DNA from: Leptospira sanjuanensis
GTDB taxonomy: Bacteria; Spirochaetota; Leptospiria; Leptospirales; Leptospiraceae
Length of the DNA: 64,000 nt
Direction: 5' to 3'
Assembly: GCF_022267325.1 (NCBI RefSeq)
Contig: NZ_JAIZBG010000001.1
Span: 3,654,501 to 3,718,500 of the forward strand
Shown piece after piece: positions 43,796 through 63,730 of the stretch. How positions within the stretch are numbered: the stretch's first letter is position 1; each line of letters opens with the position of its first letter. The translations under genes and the position numbers were made by a program. The notes below the pieces were generated by a model that ran no database searches, was not told the DNA's origin, and saw only the letters and a program-made list of their open reading frames with translations.

Positions 43796-44887
43796 ATGTA
43801 TCAGTTCCAGGAAAGAATCTACAATTTCGGCGCCGGCCCCGCGATGCTCCCCAACGAAGTGATGGAAAAAGCAGCGGCGGAGTTCTTGAACTATAAGGGT
43901 TCCGGAATGTCGATCATGGAAGTCAGCCACCGGGAACCTCTTTTCGAAGACGTTCTCAAAGAGGCGGAAGTCTTACTACGCAAATTGCTGGACATCGGCA
44001 GCGACTACTCGATCGCATTCTTTTCGGGAGGAGCGACGCTGCACTTCTCCGCACTTCCTCTCAATCTTCTCAAGGAAGGGGAAAGTTTCGACATCGCTCA
44101 CACGGGAATCTGGACGAAAAAAGCTTGGGAAGAAGGTCTCAAGTTCAACGGTGTCAACGTTATCTATGATGCCGCCGAAAATCATTTCACGGACACTCCC
44201 GTTTTAACCGACGCGAGTCTTTCCGGAAAAGGGAAGTATCTTCATATCACTTCCAACAATACGATCTATGGGTCTCAATATCCGGAAATCCCTAAGATCA
44301 AAAGCATTCCTCTTGTCGCGGACATGACCAGCGAACTTTTGTCCCGCAAAATCGACGTTAAGGATTTCGGAGTGATCTTTGCGGGCGCTCAGAAAAACAT
44401 CGGACCTTCGGGTCTGAGTTTAATCATCATTCGAAACGATCTTCTCGGAATTTCGGGAAGAAAGATCCCGATCCTTTTGGATTACGCGACGATGGTAAAG
44501 AATCAGTCCCTTTACAATACTCCTTCCACGTATTCCATTTATATCGCCAAACTCGTGTTCGAATGGCTATTGAACCGGGGCGGAGTGGAAGCGATCGAAA
44601 AAGTCAACGAGCAAAAGGCGAAATCGATCTACGACTTTATCGATTCCTCTTCTCTTTATACTTGTCCGGTTCAAAAGCGGTCCCGCTCCAAGATGAACGC
44701 CGTGTTCCTTCTTAAGGATAAGAATCTCGACGCGAAGTTTTTGGACGAGGCGGAAAAGAACGGTCTGCACGGACTCGGAGGACATAGGCTGGTCGGCGGT
44801 TTCCGCGCTTCCATTTACAACTCGATGCCTCTTGCGGGAGTGGAAAAACTCGTCTCCTTTATGAAGGAATTCGAATCCAAGGCTTGA
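43796..44887 (+). CDS. serC: Phosphoserine aminotransferase
   Basis: PLP enzyme that transfers an amino group from glutamate to 3-phosphohydroxypyruvate in serine synthesis; it also acts in the PLP pathway in some bacteria. 363 residues, the length of E. coli Ser[10 protein letters not shown] and MSIMEVSHR are family signatures; the PLP lysine is K200 in [12 protein letters not shown]; a conserved C-terminal HxxxGG-type segment ([14 protein letters not shown]) is present. The start at 43796 is chosen; the frame is open upstream but adds 28 non-homologous residues. The next gene overlaps the stop (TGATG). Confidence 0.95.
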   Translation: MYQFQERIYNFGAGPAMLPNEVMEKAAAEFLNYKGSGMSIMEVSHREPLFEDVLKEAEVLLRKLLDIGSDYSIAFFSGGATLHFSALPLNLLKEGESFDIAHTGIWTKKAWEEGLKFNGVNVIYDAAENHFTDTPVLTDASLSGKGKYLHITSNNTIYGSQYPEIPKIKSIPLVADMTSELLSRKIDVKDFGVIFAGAQKNIGPSGLSLIIIRNDLLGISGRKIPILLDYATMVKNQSLYNTPSTYSIYIAKLVFEWLLNRGGVEAIEKVNEQKAKSIYDFIDSSSLYTCPVQKRSRSKMNAVFLLKDKNLDAKFLDEAEKNGLHGLGGHRLVGGFRASIYNSMPLAGVEKLVSFMKEFESKA

Positions 44888-45567
44888 TGAAACCTTTTTC
44901 GTTTCAAAAGATTCTTTTTACGGCGTGTCGAAAAATTCGTTTTCGCTTTCGCAAAAAAAATATGCCGCAAGGTTCCGGCCGGGTTTTAGGTCAGGTTCTT
45001 ATTTTGACCTGGATCGGAATTTGCGTCTCCATTTCCGCCGGAAACCTTTCCGCATCCGGATTGAATTTTCACACGCAGGTCGGAGTTCAGGAATGTTTTA
45101 CGAACGAGGCTTCGTCTTCCGAACTTTCCAATCTGTTCAAGTCCGCAATTCCTTTGGATGAAAAGAAAAGGATCGCGGAGACGATCGCATACAAGGAAGG
45201 AAAATCCAGATTCCAATCCGTCTCTTGTATCCAAGGAAAGAAATTGACCGAAGAGGATCTTTCCAAACTTCTTTTGGATTGGAGCAATCATCTTACCCTT
45301 TACGGGGAATTGAATTCTTATTATGAGAATTACGTTCTTTCGGACGATAAAACGAGGTCCTTGAACTCGATCGAATGGGAACTTCTCACGACACATCTCA
45401 AACAAAAGAAAGAACTTTTAATCCGTTTGAACGACGCAACCGGCTTTGCGCTGAAAGGAGAAAAAATCTCGGAAGAAAACTTTTCGATGATCTATCTCTC
45501 GCTATTTCTGCTTCAGATCGAATTCTGGGACGCGATGCCGAAAACGTATCGCGATTCTGTACTTTAA
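44887..45567 (+). CDS. Hypothetical exported protein
   Basis: A 226-residue protein with a basic N-terminus and one hydrophobic segment (about 35-57) that could be a signal peptide, then two cysteines (QECFT, SVSCI) and a helical body. An ATG at 44962 would give a more ordinary signal peptide. It overlaps the serC stop by 1 nt (TGATG), so it is translationally coupled. No family is recognised. Confidence 0.65.
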   Translation: MKPFSFQKILFTACRKIRFRFRKKNMPQGSGRVLGQVLILTWIGICVSISAGNLSASGLNFHTQVGVQECFTNEASSSELSNLFKSAIPLDEKKRIAETIAYKEGKSRFQSVSCIQGKKLTEEDLSKLLLDWSNHLTLYGELNSYYENYVLSDDKTRSLNSIEWELLTTHLKQKKELLIRLNDATGFALKGEKISEENFSMIYLSLFLLQIEFWDAMPKTYRDSVL

Positions 45568-45715
45568 AAGCTCTTTCCTGTCCGTTTTAGGAACAACGTT
45601 ATACGACGACTTTCACGAAATTCGTTTTCTCTCCTTGTTTCGGAATGTTTTAAATGTCGGGAGAATTATTTGCTTGAAACCTGAAGAAAGTCGGGACATA
45701 ACCAAAATATAGATC

Positions 45716-46153
45716 ATGAAAAAAATCGGAATCGCCTCGGACCACGGAGGCTTTGAGCTCAAGGAATTTCTCCGCAATTCGCTCGCGGGAGAATTAGAAA
45801 TCGTAGATTACGGAACCAAAGACGAAACGTCCGTAGATTATCCGATCGTCATTTCGGACGCTTGTAAAAAAGTTCTTTCCAAAGACGTGGAAGGATTGAT
45901 CGCCCTCTGCGGAACCGGAATCGGAGCGTCCATCGCCGCAAACCGTTTGCCCGGAATCAGAGCCGCGCTCTGCCACGATCAGTTCACCGCCGAAATGTCC
46001 AAACGCCACAACAACGCAAATGTCCTCGTTTTGGGCGGAAGAATCATCGGTAAAGAACTGGCGCTCAACATCGTTCGCACTTGGGTAAACACTCAATTCG
46101 AAGGCGGACGCCACGAAAGAAGAGTCAACCAACTCGAAACCTTAAATTCTTAA
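45716..46153 (+). CDS. rpiB: Ribose-5-phosphate isomerase B
   Basis: Interconverts ribose-5-phosphate and ribulose-5-phosphate (pentose phosphate pathway). 145 residues, with ASDHGGFELK at the start (H10), YDYGT-like VDYGT, catalytic C65 in ALCGTGIG, and HNNANVLVLGGR. The LacAB/RpiB fold is unambiguous. Confidence 0.95.
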   Translation: MKKIGIASDHGGFELKEFLRNSLAGELEIVDYGTKDETSVDYPIVISDACKKVLSKDVEGLIALCGTGIGASIAANRLPGIRAALCHDQFTAEMSKRHNNANVLVLGGRIIGKELALNIVRTWVNTQFEGGRHERRVNQLETLNS

Positions 46154-48014
46154 CACCAACCGGATGGGATCGATTTCAAATTCTAAAATCGGAAGCGCGT
46201 TCCCTCCGGCTTTTTCATCCCGCGTTCTCCTTCCGTTCTTTCGTTCAATTCGTTTAACAATTCTCGTTCCGCCAATATTCGTTCTACGTTCCTCTGCTTT
46301 ACGTTTATCCCTCTTCGTATTTTTCGTTTTGTGTTTCACGGTATCCGTCTTTGCGGAAACCAGGATTCTTTCTTTGGCGGAATTGCAAAAGAACGGATTG
46401 GAACTTTCCGGAAAAGACGATCAAAGAAGTCTTAAACTCCAAACGCGAAATCGAAGCGCCGGGTCCGATTTGTATCTGAGTTTCGAATCGGGAGATCCGT
46501 CCAGTCTCAAAGATCTATCAGGAAATTATAAAGTTCTAACGTCTTCGTATTTGCCGGATTCCGAAAACGTGTTTCATTCAAAACGAAGCGCCCGGTTTTC
46601 CGGAAAACGGACCGGAATCAAAATCGCGCATTCCAACTCGGGTCTTCTGACATCCAAGGATCTCACGGAGGATTTTTATATCGGCTTTAATTTTCTTCCG
46701 GGAACCGTTGAGAAAGATGCGACCCTCCTTTCGAGACTCTATGAAACTTCCGGAAGCACTTACGGCTGGGATTTAAAAATTTCGGACGATCGTCTCAAAG
46801 CGGGATTCTATTCCTTTTTTGAAACGGAAGAAAAACGTTTTCTATCCCTGCAGCTTACATCGAACGCGACTTTAAAAAAGAATCAATGGAATCGTGTTCT
46901 TCTTTATTTCAATCCGTCCGATCGAGAAATCGTATTGTATCTCAACGGAAAAGAAACGGCGCGGGGAAACATTCCCGCAAACAAGAATTTGACTCGGATC
47001 GGATTTCATCCGGACGATACGACCTCCTTTCGGATCGCCGGTTCGTATTACGGATGGATGGAGAATTTCTCCGTGTTCAAAGGAAAACCCAATCCGAGTT
47101 CGGAAGATTCCTCCTTTCCGGGTCAGGATTTCGATCCCGAAACGCATACGACCGAATCCAAATTCGGAACCGGCATTTCTCCCGTTTACAAAAGCAAATT
47201 TTCCAGCTCCTTCTTGGAAGAAGTTCAGTTCAAGGCTGTGGTTCCCTCCTCCACCGCGATGGAACTTTATTTTCGTGTGTCTCCGACTCCGTTCACTCCA
47301 ACTTCCGAATCGCTCGCATGGATCGCACTCGACTTAAGAAAATTAGAAACTTATAAAATAGATTCTATCGAACCCGATCTCTATAAGATTTCCTTTAAGA
47401 ACCCGATCCGTAAATTTTTGGGAATTTCCGAAAACAAAGAAGACCTTCTTCCGTTTCGATATTACCAATGGAGAGTCAAATTCAAGGCCGATCCGAGCGG
47501 AGCGCAAACGCCGGAACTCAAAAACCTGGCCTTGACCTTCCGCGAAACCAATCCTCCCGTACGGCCGATCGGCTTGAAAGTCGCGGAAAATTCCGTGGAT
47601 GACGGAGGTCCGAGCGTCTGTCTGACTTGGAAATCCAATCCTGAAAGGGACGTGATCAACGGCGGGGGATATTTTATCCATTACGGAATTCATCCGGATC
47701 GAATGGTGGGAATCATACGCGGAACCTTTTCCGAATCGGCGGAAACTCCGAATAGGAAGACGCGCCCGAAACATCCTGCGAGCGATTATTTGGACCCGAT
47801 CACCGGACTTCCTCCCGGAAAAACTTCGGCAAATATACAAGAATATTATAATAAACTGTCGGCTTGCGTGGACAACCGAACGGTGTCCTTAAACTCGGAA
47901 ATTCTTTTGGAAAAGAACCAGCTTTTTTTAAAAAAAGGAACGACGTATTTTTTCAGAATCAGCGCTTACAACAAGTTCTACCACTTTCAAACCGGAAAGG
48001 ATCAGGTTTCTCCT

Positions 48015-48427
<413 letters not shown>

Positions 48428-48431
<4 letters not shown>

Positions 48432-48622
48432 TCTTCTTTTAAGCGGGAAAGGACGTTCAAAGCTTCGAGTCTTTCGTAAGAATCGGATCGATAGACTTCG
48501 TTTCGTAAGGACAAACGAAGCATTTCTCCGGCGGATAGATTTCTTTTTTCGGCTTCGTTTTTCAGAAGTTCGAGTTCTTCTTCCGTCATTAAAAGCTGAA
48601 ACCGTTTATCGACTCTCGCCAT
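48428..48622 (-). CDS. Small antitoxin-like (ribbon-helix-helix-like) protein
   Basis: A 64-residue protein, MARVDKRFQLLMTEEELELL followed by KNEAEKRNLSAGEMLRLSLRN, with a strand-helix-helix pattern like RHH antitoxins that bind operator DNA. It overlaps the following PIN-like gene by 4 nt and the preceding TPR gene by 3 nt (TGATG). Role as antitoxin inferred from the neighbour. Confidence 0.6.
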
Positions 48623-49227
48623 CAGTTCTCTTCTCTCATTTCCTTATCGTTTTTAAGATACAATCGAAAATAAATATCCGCGTCTTTCATCTGACCTAAG
48701 GCTTGGTAGATGCTCGCGATATTGTAGTTCGCTTCGTTGAGTCTGAAATCGTATTTGAACGCCTTTTTAAAAATCTGAATCGCTCTATCTTCTCTTCCGG
48801 CATACCATTCGCACATGGCCCAAAGAAAATGCCACTTGCCGAGATCTGGATCTCTAGGAGTCGCCTGAGCGAGATATTCCAGAACTTCCTCGAACGTCTT
48901 TGCGGCAAGAAGATAGTTTTCCTTGATCTTCTTGAGCTTTTCCATTCTGGAAAAAATATCTTCGGAGTGTCCAGGGATTTCCAGATCTTTGCGATAGAAT
49001 AATGCTCTCGCATACCAAAGTTTTACGGTGAGATCGGCGGGATTTTTTTCTACGAACTTTTCAAGATACGGAATCGACTCGGTCTCTTCCTGAGCCGCGT
49101 TCATCTTAAGAATTCTTTCTTTGACCGCACGGTTCCATTCTTTACGGTTTTCCTCGGTCGCGTTCGAAGGAGAAATAAAGATCGAAAGGAAACTCCAAAC
49201 GATCACAAATCGAGTGAAAGGGTTCAT
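48622..49227 (-). CDS. Exported TPR-like protein
   Basis: A 201-residue protein with signal peptide (about 1-23) and about three TPR-like repeats (WHFLWAMCEWYAGREDRAIQIFKKAF, EANYNIASIYQALGQMKDADIYFRLYL). First gene of a three-gene overlapping unit with the antitoxin-like and PIN-like genes; it follows 14 nt after the membrane signalling gene. Confidence 0.75.
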   Translation of the reverse strand: MNPFTRFVIVWSFLSIFISPSNATEENRKEWNRAVKERILKMNAAQEETESIPYLEKFVEKNPADLTVKLWYARALFYRKDLEIPGHSEDIFSRMEKLKKIKENYLLAAKTFEEVLEYLAQATPRDPDLGKWHFLWAMCEWYAGREDRAIQIFKKAFKYDFRLNEANYNIASIYQALGQMKDADIYFRLYLKNDKEMREEN

Positions 49228-49241
49228 AAAAAACCGAAAGC

Positions 49242-52346
<3,105 letters not shown>

Positions 52347-52366
52347 ACCGCGCGGAATTTTCTGAT

Positions 52367-53335
52367 ATGATCTTTTATATGTTCATCGACGGAATCGGGT
52401 TCGGACCCAATGATCCGGCAACCAACCCCTTTGCTCGATATGCAAAATCCTACTTTTTACCCCTGGCGGATAAACCGATTCCGGAAGAATCCTCCGAAAT
52501 TCTTAAGAATACCGTTTTTCTCAAGACGGACGCTTCCTTAGGAATCAAAGGCCTTCCTCAAAGCGCCACCGGTCAGACTTCCCTCTGGACCGGCATTAAC
52601 GCGTGCAAAGTGCTACAAAGACATTTGAGCGGCTTTCCGACATTCACTCTTAAGAAGATCATCAGCAAATATTCCATCATACGCGTTTTAGACGAACACG
52701 GATTTAAGGCCGATCTTCTCAACTGTTATTCTCCCGCATTTGCGGAGCATATCAAAAAGAATCCTCGCCACGTTTCGGCTTCGACGTTGATTCAAATGGC
52801 GAGCGATCGCCCTTTAAAAACCATGGAAGACCTTAGGAACGGCAAAGGCCTTTACATGGACATAACTCACGAATACTTAAGGGAATTCTCGCAAGGTTTT
52901 TTGGAAGAATCCGACGATCTCTTTCGTGTTCGAAATCCTTTTGAAACCGGTAAGTCCATAGTTCAAAATTGTAAAGAAGAAGATTATACCCTTTGTATCT
53001 ATGAATTTTTTCTGACCGATAAGGTCGGACATAAGATGAACTGGGAAGCGGCTGAAAAATACATCGGAGAATTGGAATCTTTTTTAAAAGGTGTTACGGA
53101 AGCGTTGGATCCGAAATCGGACCAATTGATCGTAACTTCGGATCACGGAAACTTAGAGGATCTCACGGTGGACGTTCATACCGTCAACCAAGTCCCCACC
53201 ATACTTTACGGGAAATACACTTCGACCTTAAAGGAAAAAATCAAAGCGATCGTGGATATTCCGATGGCGATCTACGATATTCTCGGAATCAAAATCGAAC
53301 TCAAGGACGAAGAGTTTATCAAGACGGAAGTCTGA
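52367..53335 (+). CDS. Alkaline-phosphatase-superfamily metalloenzyme
   Basis: A 322-residue enzyme of the phosphoglycerate-mutase/phosphopentomutase superfamily: metal Asp at D8 (MFIDGIGF), Ser/Thr nucleophile region SATGQTSLWTG (about 66-76), TSDHGNLED (about 260) and VHTVNQVP (H), the usual metal ligands. A phosphotransferase or phosphatase activity is expected; the substrate is unknown. It is divergent from the sensor gene. Confidence 0.82.
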   Translation: MIFYMFIDGIGFGPNDPATNPFARYAKSYFLPLADKPIPEESSEILKNTVFLKTDASLGIKGLPQSATGQTSLWTGINACKVLQRHLSGFPTFTLKKIISKYSIIRVLDEHGFKADLLNCYSPAFAEHIKKNPRHVSASTLIQMASDRPLKTMEDLRNGKGLYMDITHEYLREFSQGFLEESDDLFRVRNPFETGKSIVQNCKEEDYTLCIYEFFLTDKVGHKMNWEAAEKYIGELESFLKGVTEALDPKSDQLIVTSDHGNLEDLTVDVHTVNQVPTILYGKYTSTLKEKIKAIVDIPMAIYDILGIKIELKDEEFIKTEV

Positions 53336-53360
53336 GGAATTTTAGAAAATTCTAATTCGA

Positions 53361-56050
<2,690 letters not shown>

Positions 56051-56159
56051 AAAAGGAATGTCTTGGTTATACTATCGACAGTCGAAACCTCGTTATTTAA
56101 CACCAATTCGGATTTGACATCTGTAAAACGATCGATTAGACATAATCCAAGTAGGAATT

Positions 56160-56822
56160 ATGGGCGATCTGGATTATTACGAAAACTCCGAGTATCAGCA
56201 CTTTCTGATCTCCAGCAAACGCCGCGAGTTAACTCCTCCCGAAACGGTCTTCAAACATTTTAGCTTCAAAGATGTGAATCACTTAGTAGATTTTGGGATG
56301 GGACTCGGTTATTTTACCTTGGAATTGAAAAAACAACTTCCCAAAGACGCTTGGATTTGGGGGGGAGAATGCCAACAGGATCTGATCGACGAAGTTCTAC
56401 ATTGGAAGAATCGAGAGGAGATTACGAATTTTACTCCGTTCTTTATCGAAAAATCCGATCATCCTTTGCTTCCGGAATGGATTCCCACTCCCGATGCGGT
56501 TTTCGCGTCCTTGGTTTTATCGACGTTCCCCGATCCGGGCCTTGCGATGGACGGGTTGATCCGATCGATTCGCCGAGGCGGTAAACTGATCGTCTTGGAT
56601 TGGGTGAAGAACGAATATTCGATCGGTCCGAAAATCAACGATAAGATCTCTTTGGACAAGATGAAATTTTTGGCGGAGTTGTATCATCTCGACATCGTTA
56701 AGAACGTAAGAATTTCCGAATATGTTTACGGACTCGAAGTCGTTGCTGGCAAGGACTTCGAATACGGCTTTTACGATCTTAGAGAAGAAGAAGATACTCC
56801 GGAAGAATTCATCCGTTCATAA
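56160..56822 (+). CDS. SAM-dependent methyltransferase
   Basis: A 220-residue class I methyltransferase: LVDFGMGLGYFTLEL is motif I (SAM binding); PTPDAVFASLVLSTFPDPG and GGKLIVLDWVKNE are later motifs. Substrate unknown. AGGAATT precedes the ATG. Its 3' end overlaps the convergent sugar-transferase gene by 6 nt. Confidence 0.85.
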   Translation: MGDLDYYENSEYQHFLISSKRRELTPPETVFKHFSFKDVNHLVDFGMGLGYFTLELKKQLPKDAWIWGGECQQDLIDEVLHWKNREEITNFTPFFIEKSDHPLLPEWIPTPDAVFASLVLSTFPDPGLAMDGLIRSIRRGGKLIVLDWVKNEYSIGPKINDKISLDKMKFLAELYHLDIVKNVRISEYVYGLEVVAGKDFEYGFYDLREEEDTPEEFIRS

Positions 56823-58121
56823 AGAAACGACCTTAAATCGAAAACCGTGATTTAACTTCAAACTCAGACCTTCAAGAATACAATCCTCGGTGCTTCTTGC
56901 GATCTCTTGAAACCTCAGAAACGTTTTCCAATTCGAAATTCCCAATACACGAAACGTTTTTCTGTGATCCAAAATCACCGTGATACAAGCGGCAAACGAA
57001 ATCGTTCTCCACAGCCATCGGAACACGAATTTCGTAAAAAAGTTTCTGACTCTGATTCGGAAAAAATCGCTGTGAAATTTAAGATGTTTCTCTTCGTCCT
57101 TCACGATGCCGAGTAAAGCGGATTTGACGAAACCGTTCGGAATCTTATCCGCAAGCTTGTGATAAAAACAGATTCCCACCACTTCCGCAGCGAGAAGAAC
57201 CATCAGCTTCAAACGGACTCCGAGAAGTCTTCTTCCGAAATAAAACAATCTTTCCGTCCAATTGGATTCTATCAATTCCCCTTTTAATGCGCGGATACAT
57301 TCGCCTAGGATTCTTGCGTGTCTGCCTTCTTCCTTTACGAAAAGTTTCAGAGCTTCTCTGTAAAAATCGTCGATTCCGAAAAGAATGGTTTTATCGATTT
57401 CCTTCGCGATTCTCCCTTCGCCCGCTTCGCCTAACTGAAATATGGCGAGCGAGTATGCGATCGACCTCATTTCATTCGGACGAAGGTCCAACGTTTCCGA
57501 GTCGATTTTCGGAAGAGGACGGACTTCGTTTCCTTTAAAATGTTCCCTCCATTGTTTCCAGCGAACTCCTATCTTTCTGTCTTTTAAAGAGATTTTGAGT
57601 TTATTACGGATTCTTTGTTTACCGAACACGTTCATCGCGAACGTTACGAAAACGATTTTCACGTCGAGACCCGGAGTATTCGAATTCAGATAAGAACGAT
57701 CAAAACAAAAGGAGACGCGCGCGCCCATTCCGGAATACAATTGGGAAAGCCCCGTGATGCCGGGACGCATCGACCATCGAATGTCGTAAAACGGACGATT
57801 CCATCCGAGACGATTCACGTCGAACTTTGTCAAAGGTCTCGGACCAACCACGCTCATATCACCGATCAAAACGTTCCAAATCTGCGGAAGTTCGTCGATA
57901 CCGGTTCTTCTCAGCCAATAACCGAGGCTCGTAACTTCTCCGTCTTTCATCGTTCTGAATTTTAGAATTCGAAACGGTCTTTTCAAAAGGCCGAGTCTTT
58001 CCTGACAAAAGAAAATCGGACGACCGTCTGCGAGGAGGATCAACAAAGCGACTCCGACTATAACGGGAGAAAAGATCGCCAATGCGATCGCGGATAAAAC
58101 TATTTCGATGATTCGTTTCAT
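56817..58121 (-). CDS. Bacterial sugar transferase fused to a di-iron ferritin-like domain
   Basis: A 434-residue fusion from the ATG at 58121; an upstream ATG at 58157 adds 12 residues and is used for the numbering here. Residues about 13-200 are a polyprenyl-phosphate sugar-1-phosphate transferase (KFRTM, then RRTGIDELPQIWNVLIGDMSVVGPRP, PGITGLSQ), the enzyme that starts O-antigen or exopolysaccharide units. Residues about 230-370 form a ferritin-like four-helix bundle with E244, E277xxH280, E325 and E355xxH358, the classic E/ExxH/E/ExxH di-iron set. Two hydrophobic stretches (about 15-45 and 378-398) suggest membrane association. The fusion is uncommon in my knowledge; a redox link or modification of the lipid sugar is a guess. 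Confidence 0.82.
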   Translation of the reverse strand: MKRIIEIVLSAIALAIFSPVIVGVALLILLADGRPIFFCQERLGLLKRPFRILKFRTMKDGEVTSLGYWLRRTGIDELPQIWNVLIGDMSVVGPRPLTKFDVNRLGWNRPFYDIRWSMRPGITGLSQLYSGMGARVSFCFDRSYLNSNTPGLDVKIVFVTFAMNVFGKQRIRNKLKISLKDRKIGVRWKQWREHFKGNEVRPLPKIDSETLDLRPNEMRSIAYSLAIFQLGEAGEGRIAKEIDKTILFGIDDFYREALKLFVKEEGRHARILGECIRALKGELIESNWTERLFYFGRRLLGVRLKLMVLLAAEVVGICFYHKLADKIPNGFVKSALLGIVKDEEKHLKFHSDFFRIRVRNFFTKFVFRWLWRTISFAACITVILDHRKTFRVLGISNWKTFLRFQEIARSTEDCILEGLSLKLNHGFRFKVVSL

Positions 58122-58235
58122 GGGAAAGAATCTAACAGAATTCCGTGCGTCATTCATCCTCTCGAGTGCGGATTCTTACGCACTCAAGTGCTTGACAGTG
58201 ACGGTTGTAAGAACTTAAAATCGGGTCGTTCGTGT

Positions 58236-58981
<746 letters not shown>

Positions 58982-58985
<4 letters not shown>

Positions 58986-61084
58986 ATCCGAATCCGGAAA
59001 TTTTTATCTGTTCCGTTTTTCTTTTTTTGTCCTCGATTCTTTTTTGGCTCGCTTCGACGACGTTCGTCAACTTGGAACGAAGAGACAGATCGGCAACGTT
59101 TACCATCGTCATTCTATTATCCGTATCGGCCTTGTTCGGATTTTTTTCCTGGATCGGAGAATCGGGTCTGATCCGAGTTTCCAATTACTCCGCGGTTTAT
59201 TTTTTTCCTGGAATCTTCGGTTTGATTCTGATTCCGTTCGGATGGTTTTTTATAGTCGTTTGGTTTCTCGGTTTTTTGCGGGAAAAACGGATCTACAGAA
59301 TTTTCTTTTGGCTTTTGTTAAGCGCACAGGCGTTTGCCGTCGTTTTCTTTTATTCTTGGAGCCGCAAATTTTCCGCGAACGTATCTCTATTCCATTTTTG
59401 GAATGTAGTTCCGTTTGCGTTTCGACTTTCCTATCTCCTTTATATTCTGTTCTGCATCGTAGTCCCGATCTTCGCCTTATTTTCGTTTCGAATTACAAAA
59501 CGGATTCTTCCCGAATTCGCCAGAAACAAAGCCGTTCCGTATCTCAAAGCAGTATCCCTTTTGCTCTTCGGAGTTTCAGTTCTCGTATTTTTCCTATTTT
59601 TAGGAGGCGGCATCGGAATCATTCGAGATCCCGTTTCTCGATCCGATAACGACCCGAGATCGTTTTACGGTTTTTTAATCGGAATTCAACTTCTTGTAAC
59701 GATCGCAATTTTGATTTTAGGACAGGCTTTGATCTCGTACGAAATTTTTACCGGGAGAATTCTTCCCAAGATCAGTTTACGCCAAGAATGGAGAAACGCA
59801 AATTTCGGTTTTTTCATCTTGGCTCTTTTTTACTTCGTAGCTGCTACATTCCATTTCACTAAAATAGAACTGTTCCTAACCGGTTCCTACGTTTATTGCG
59901 CGGCAAGAACGTTTCTTCTGAAAAAAAGCAAGGACCTGCGATTGGAAAATAGTTCCGTCTTGAGTTCCATCATAAAAACGGAGGAAATCAAGGACGACGA
60001 CCTTCTTGAAAACTCGAAAAATCTAAAGGAAAAATTCCAAAAATCCTTCAACCTTCTTTGTTCGGAAATTCTCGAAACCTCCTCCGCTTTGTTTATCAAC
60101 GAAAGCAGAATTCCGTTTATAGCGGATATGATTCTCCGTTATCCAAGCGCGGGCGCAGCCGAAGGATACGAAAACCCGAAAGGCGCGGATGTAGACGTAA
60201 ATACATTCAAGAATTTGAATTTGATTTTTGAAAAGGACGGCCTCGCCTATCTGGAACGGGAAAATCATTCGGACTTTGCGCTTTGTATCAAGGTGGAAAA
60301 CGATCATTCGGGAGACGGTCTTTTATTTTTGGGTCAAAAAAGAGACGGGGGTTTATACGCGGAAGAGGAAATCGAAACCGCAAAAGCCGCCGTGGCTTGG
60401 ATTTTATCCTCGCTTTTTACCGAAAGTAACTCGCTTGTTTTAAGTTCCTTGCAGCGAAAACACATGGAAGAACAGAGAATCTCGGATTACAAAACGAGAC
60501 AAATTCTTCACGACGAAATTCTTCCCGAAATTCATTCTTCGATTCTTATTCTTTCACACATGAAAAACGAAAGCGAGGTCTCCGAACAAATCCGATTGTT
60601 GACCGATCTGCACAAACGAGTTTCCAGTTTTTTAAGAGAACTTCCCGATACGAGTTTGGAAATCGAAAGACTCGGCTTGATCGAAGCATTGATCCGAAGA
60701 ATCGGTTCCGAATTCGAAGCCGCTTGGTTTGATTGGAAATATGCGCCCGAACTCAAAGATCGATTTCCGATTTCCAAACCGGAAGCCTTGGAAATTCTTT
60801 TTTACGCTTGTAGAGAATCGATTCGAAACGCAGTGAAATATTCGGGCGAATCTACGGATAAAAAAATTTCCGTCGCATTCTTAAAGAACGCAGAAAGTAA
60901 AAATGGAATTCTAATCCGAATCAAAAATAGGATCGACACAAGCGGAACGCAATTTTTGGAATCGGCGGGACAAGGACTTAGAATTCATAGCGCCTTGCTG
61001 AAAATTTTCGGCGGCTATCTTACATTAGAATTTTTAAATGGAGACGAAGCTTTTGTGGAAATTTTTCTTCCAGAAGAGAAATGA
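58982..61084 (+). CDS. Multi-pass membrane sensor histidine kinase (NarX/HisKA_3-like)
   Basis: A 700-residue kinase starting TTG at 58982 inside the response regulator stop (TTGA). About eight to nine transmembrane helices (residues about 5-330) form an MHYT/7TM-like sensor. A GAF-like region (about 370-480) follows. The HisKA_3 helix has phospho-acceptor H510 in [10 protein letters not shown]. The ATPase has the N box ([12 protein letters not shown]) and G box (GQGLRIHS). It pairs with the NarL-type regulator upstream. Signal unknown. Confidence 0.9.
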
Positions 61085-61097
61085 AGGAGTTCCTACA
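61082..61097. repeat. Palindromic repeat element, copy 10
   Basis: TGAAGGAGTTCCTACA; the TGA of the kinase gene is its first three bases. Confidence 0.6.
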
Positions 61098-61190
61098 TCG
61101 ATCCCGATCGTATTCGTTCACGACGCAATTTTACCAAAAGGATAAATTTTAGAAATATTTTCCGAGGAAAAAAAGAAAAGAATTGAATGT

Positions 61191-63282
<2,092 letters not shown>

Positions 63283-63302
63283 TACTGATACTCTCTAAAA
63301 AT

Positions 63303-63728
63303 TTATGCGGTCATACTCATGGACTTTGCGTTGATGCAGTCGATGAGAGAATGAAACGGTTCCACCGGATCGATATAAACGATGATGCTCGGATACTTCT
63401 GCATAAGAAAGTGTTCGATCTGTTCTTCGGAAAGAACCGACTGATCTTCCATTTCAAGGACCGGAAGTCCGTCGCCGTTTCGGTAGATGGAATATTCTTC
63501 CTGGCCGAGAAAATCGGTCAAAAGCATGTATCCGGAGCCGTAATAAACCCCGCCCTGAAAGTAATACTTGTAGAAGACCCGTACCTCGGGAAGAAATAAA
63601 TCGGGATGGAAAACGCAGAGGGAAATTTTCTCGATCCCTGCAATGGTTCTGATTTTCCTAAGGTGAAACCAAATCTTCCGAATGAGAAGATAGGAAATCA
63701 GAATCAATACAGGGATGAGTATAGGCAT
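63303..63728 (-). CDS. Hypothetical protein with N-terminal TM segment
   Basis: A 141-residue protein: TM helix ([16 protein letters not shown]), then a basic segment and a beta-rich domain ([35 protein letters not shown]). No family recognised. It starts 2 nt after the Clp ATPase stop, so it is in the same operon. Confidence 0.75.
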   Translation of the reverse strand: MPILIPVLILISYLLIRKIWFHLRKIRTIAGIEKISLCVFHPDLFLPEVRVFYKYYFQGGVYYGSGYMLLTDFLGQEEYSIYRNGDGLPVLEMEDQSVLSEEQIEHFLMQKYPSIIVYIDPVEPFHSLIDCINAKSMSMTA

Positions 63729-63730
63729 CC

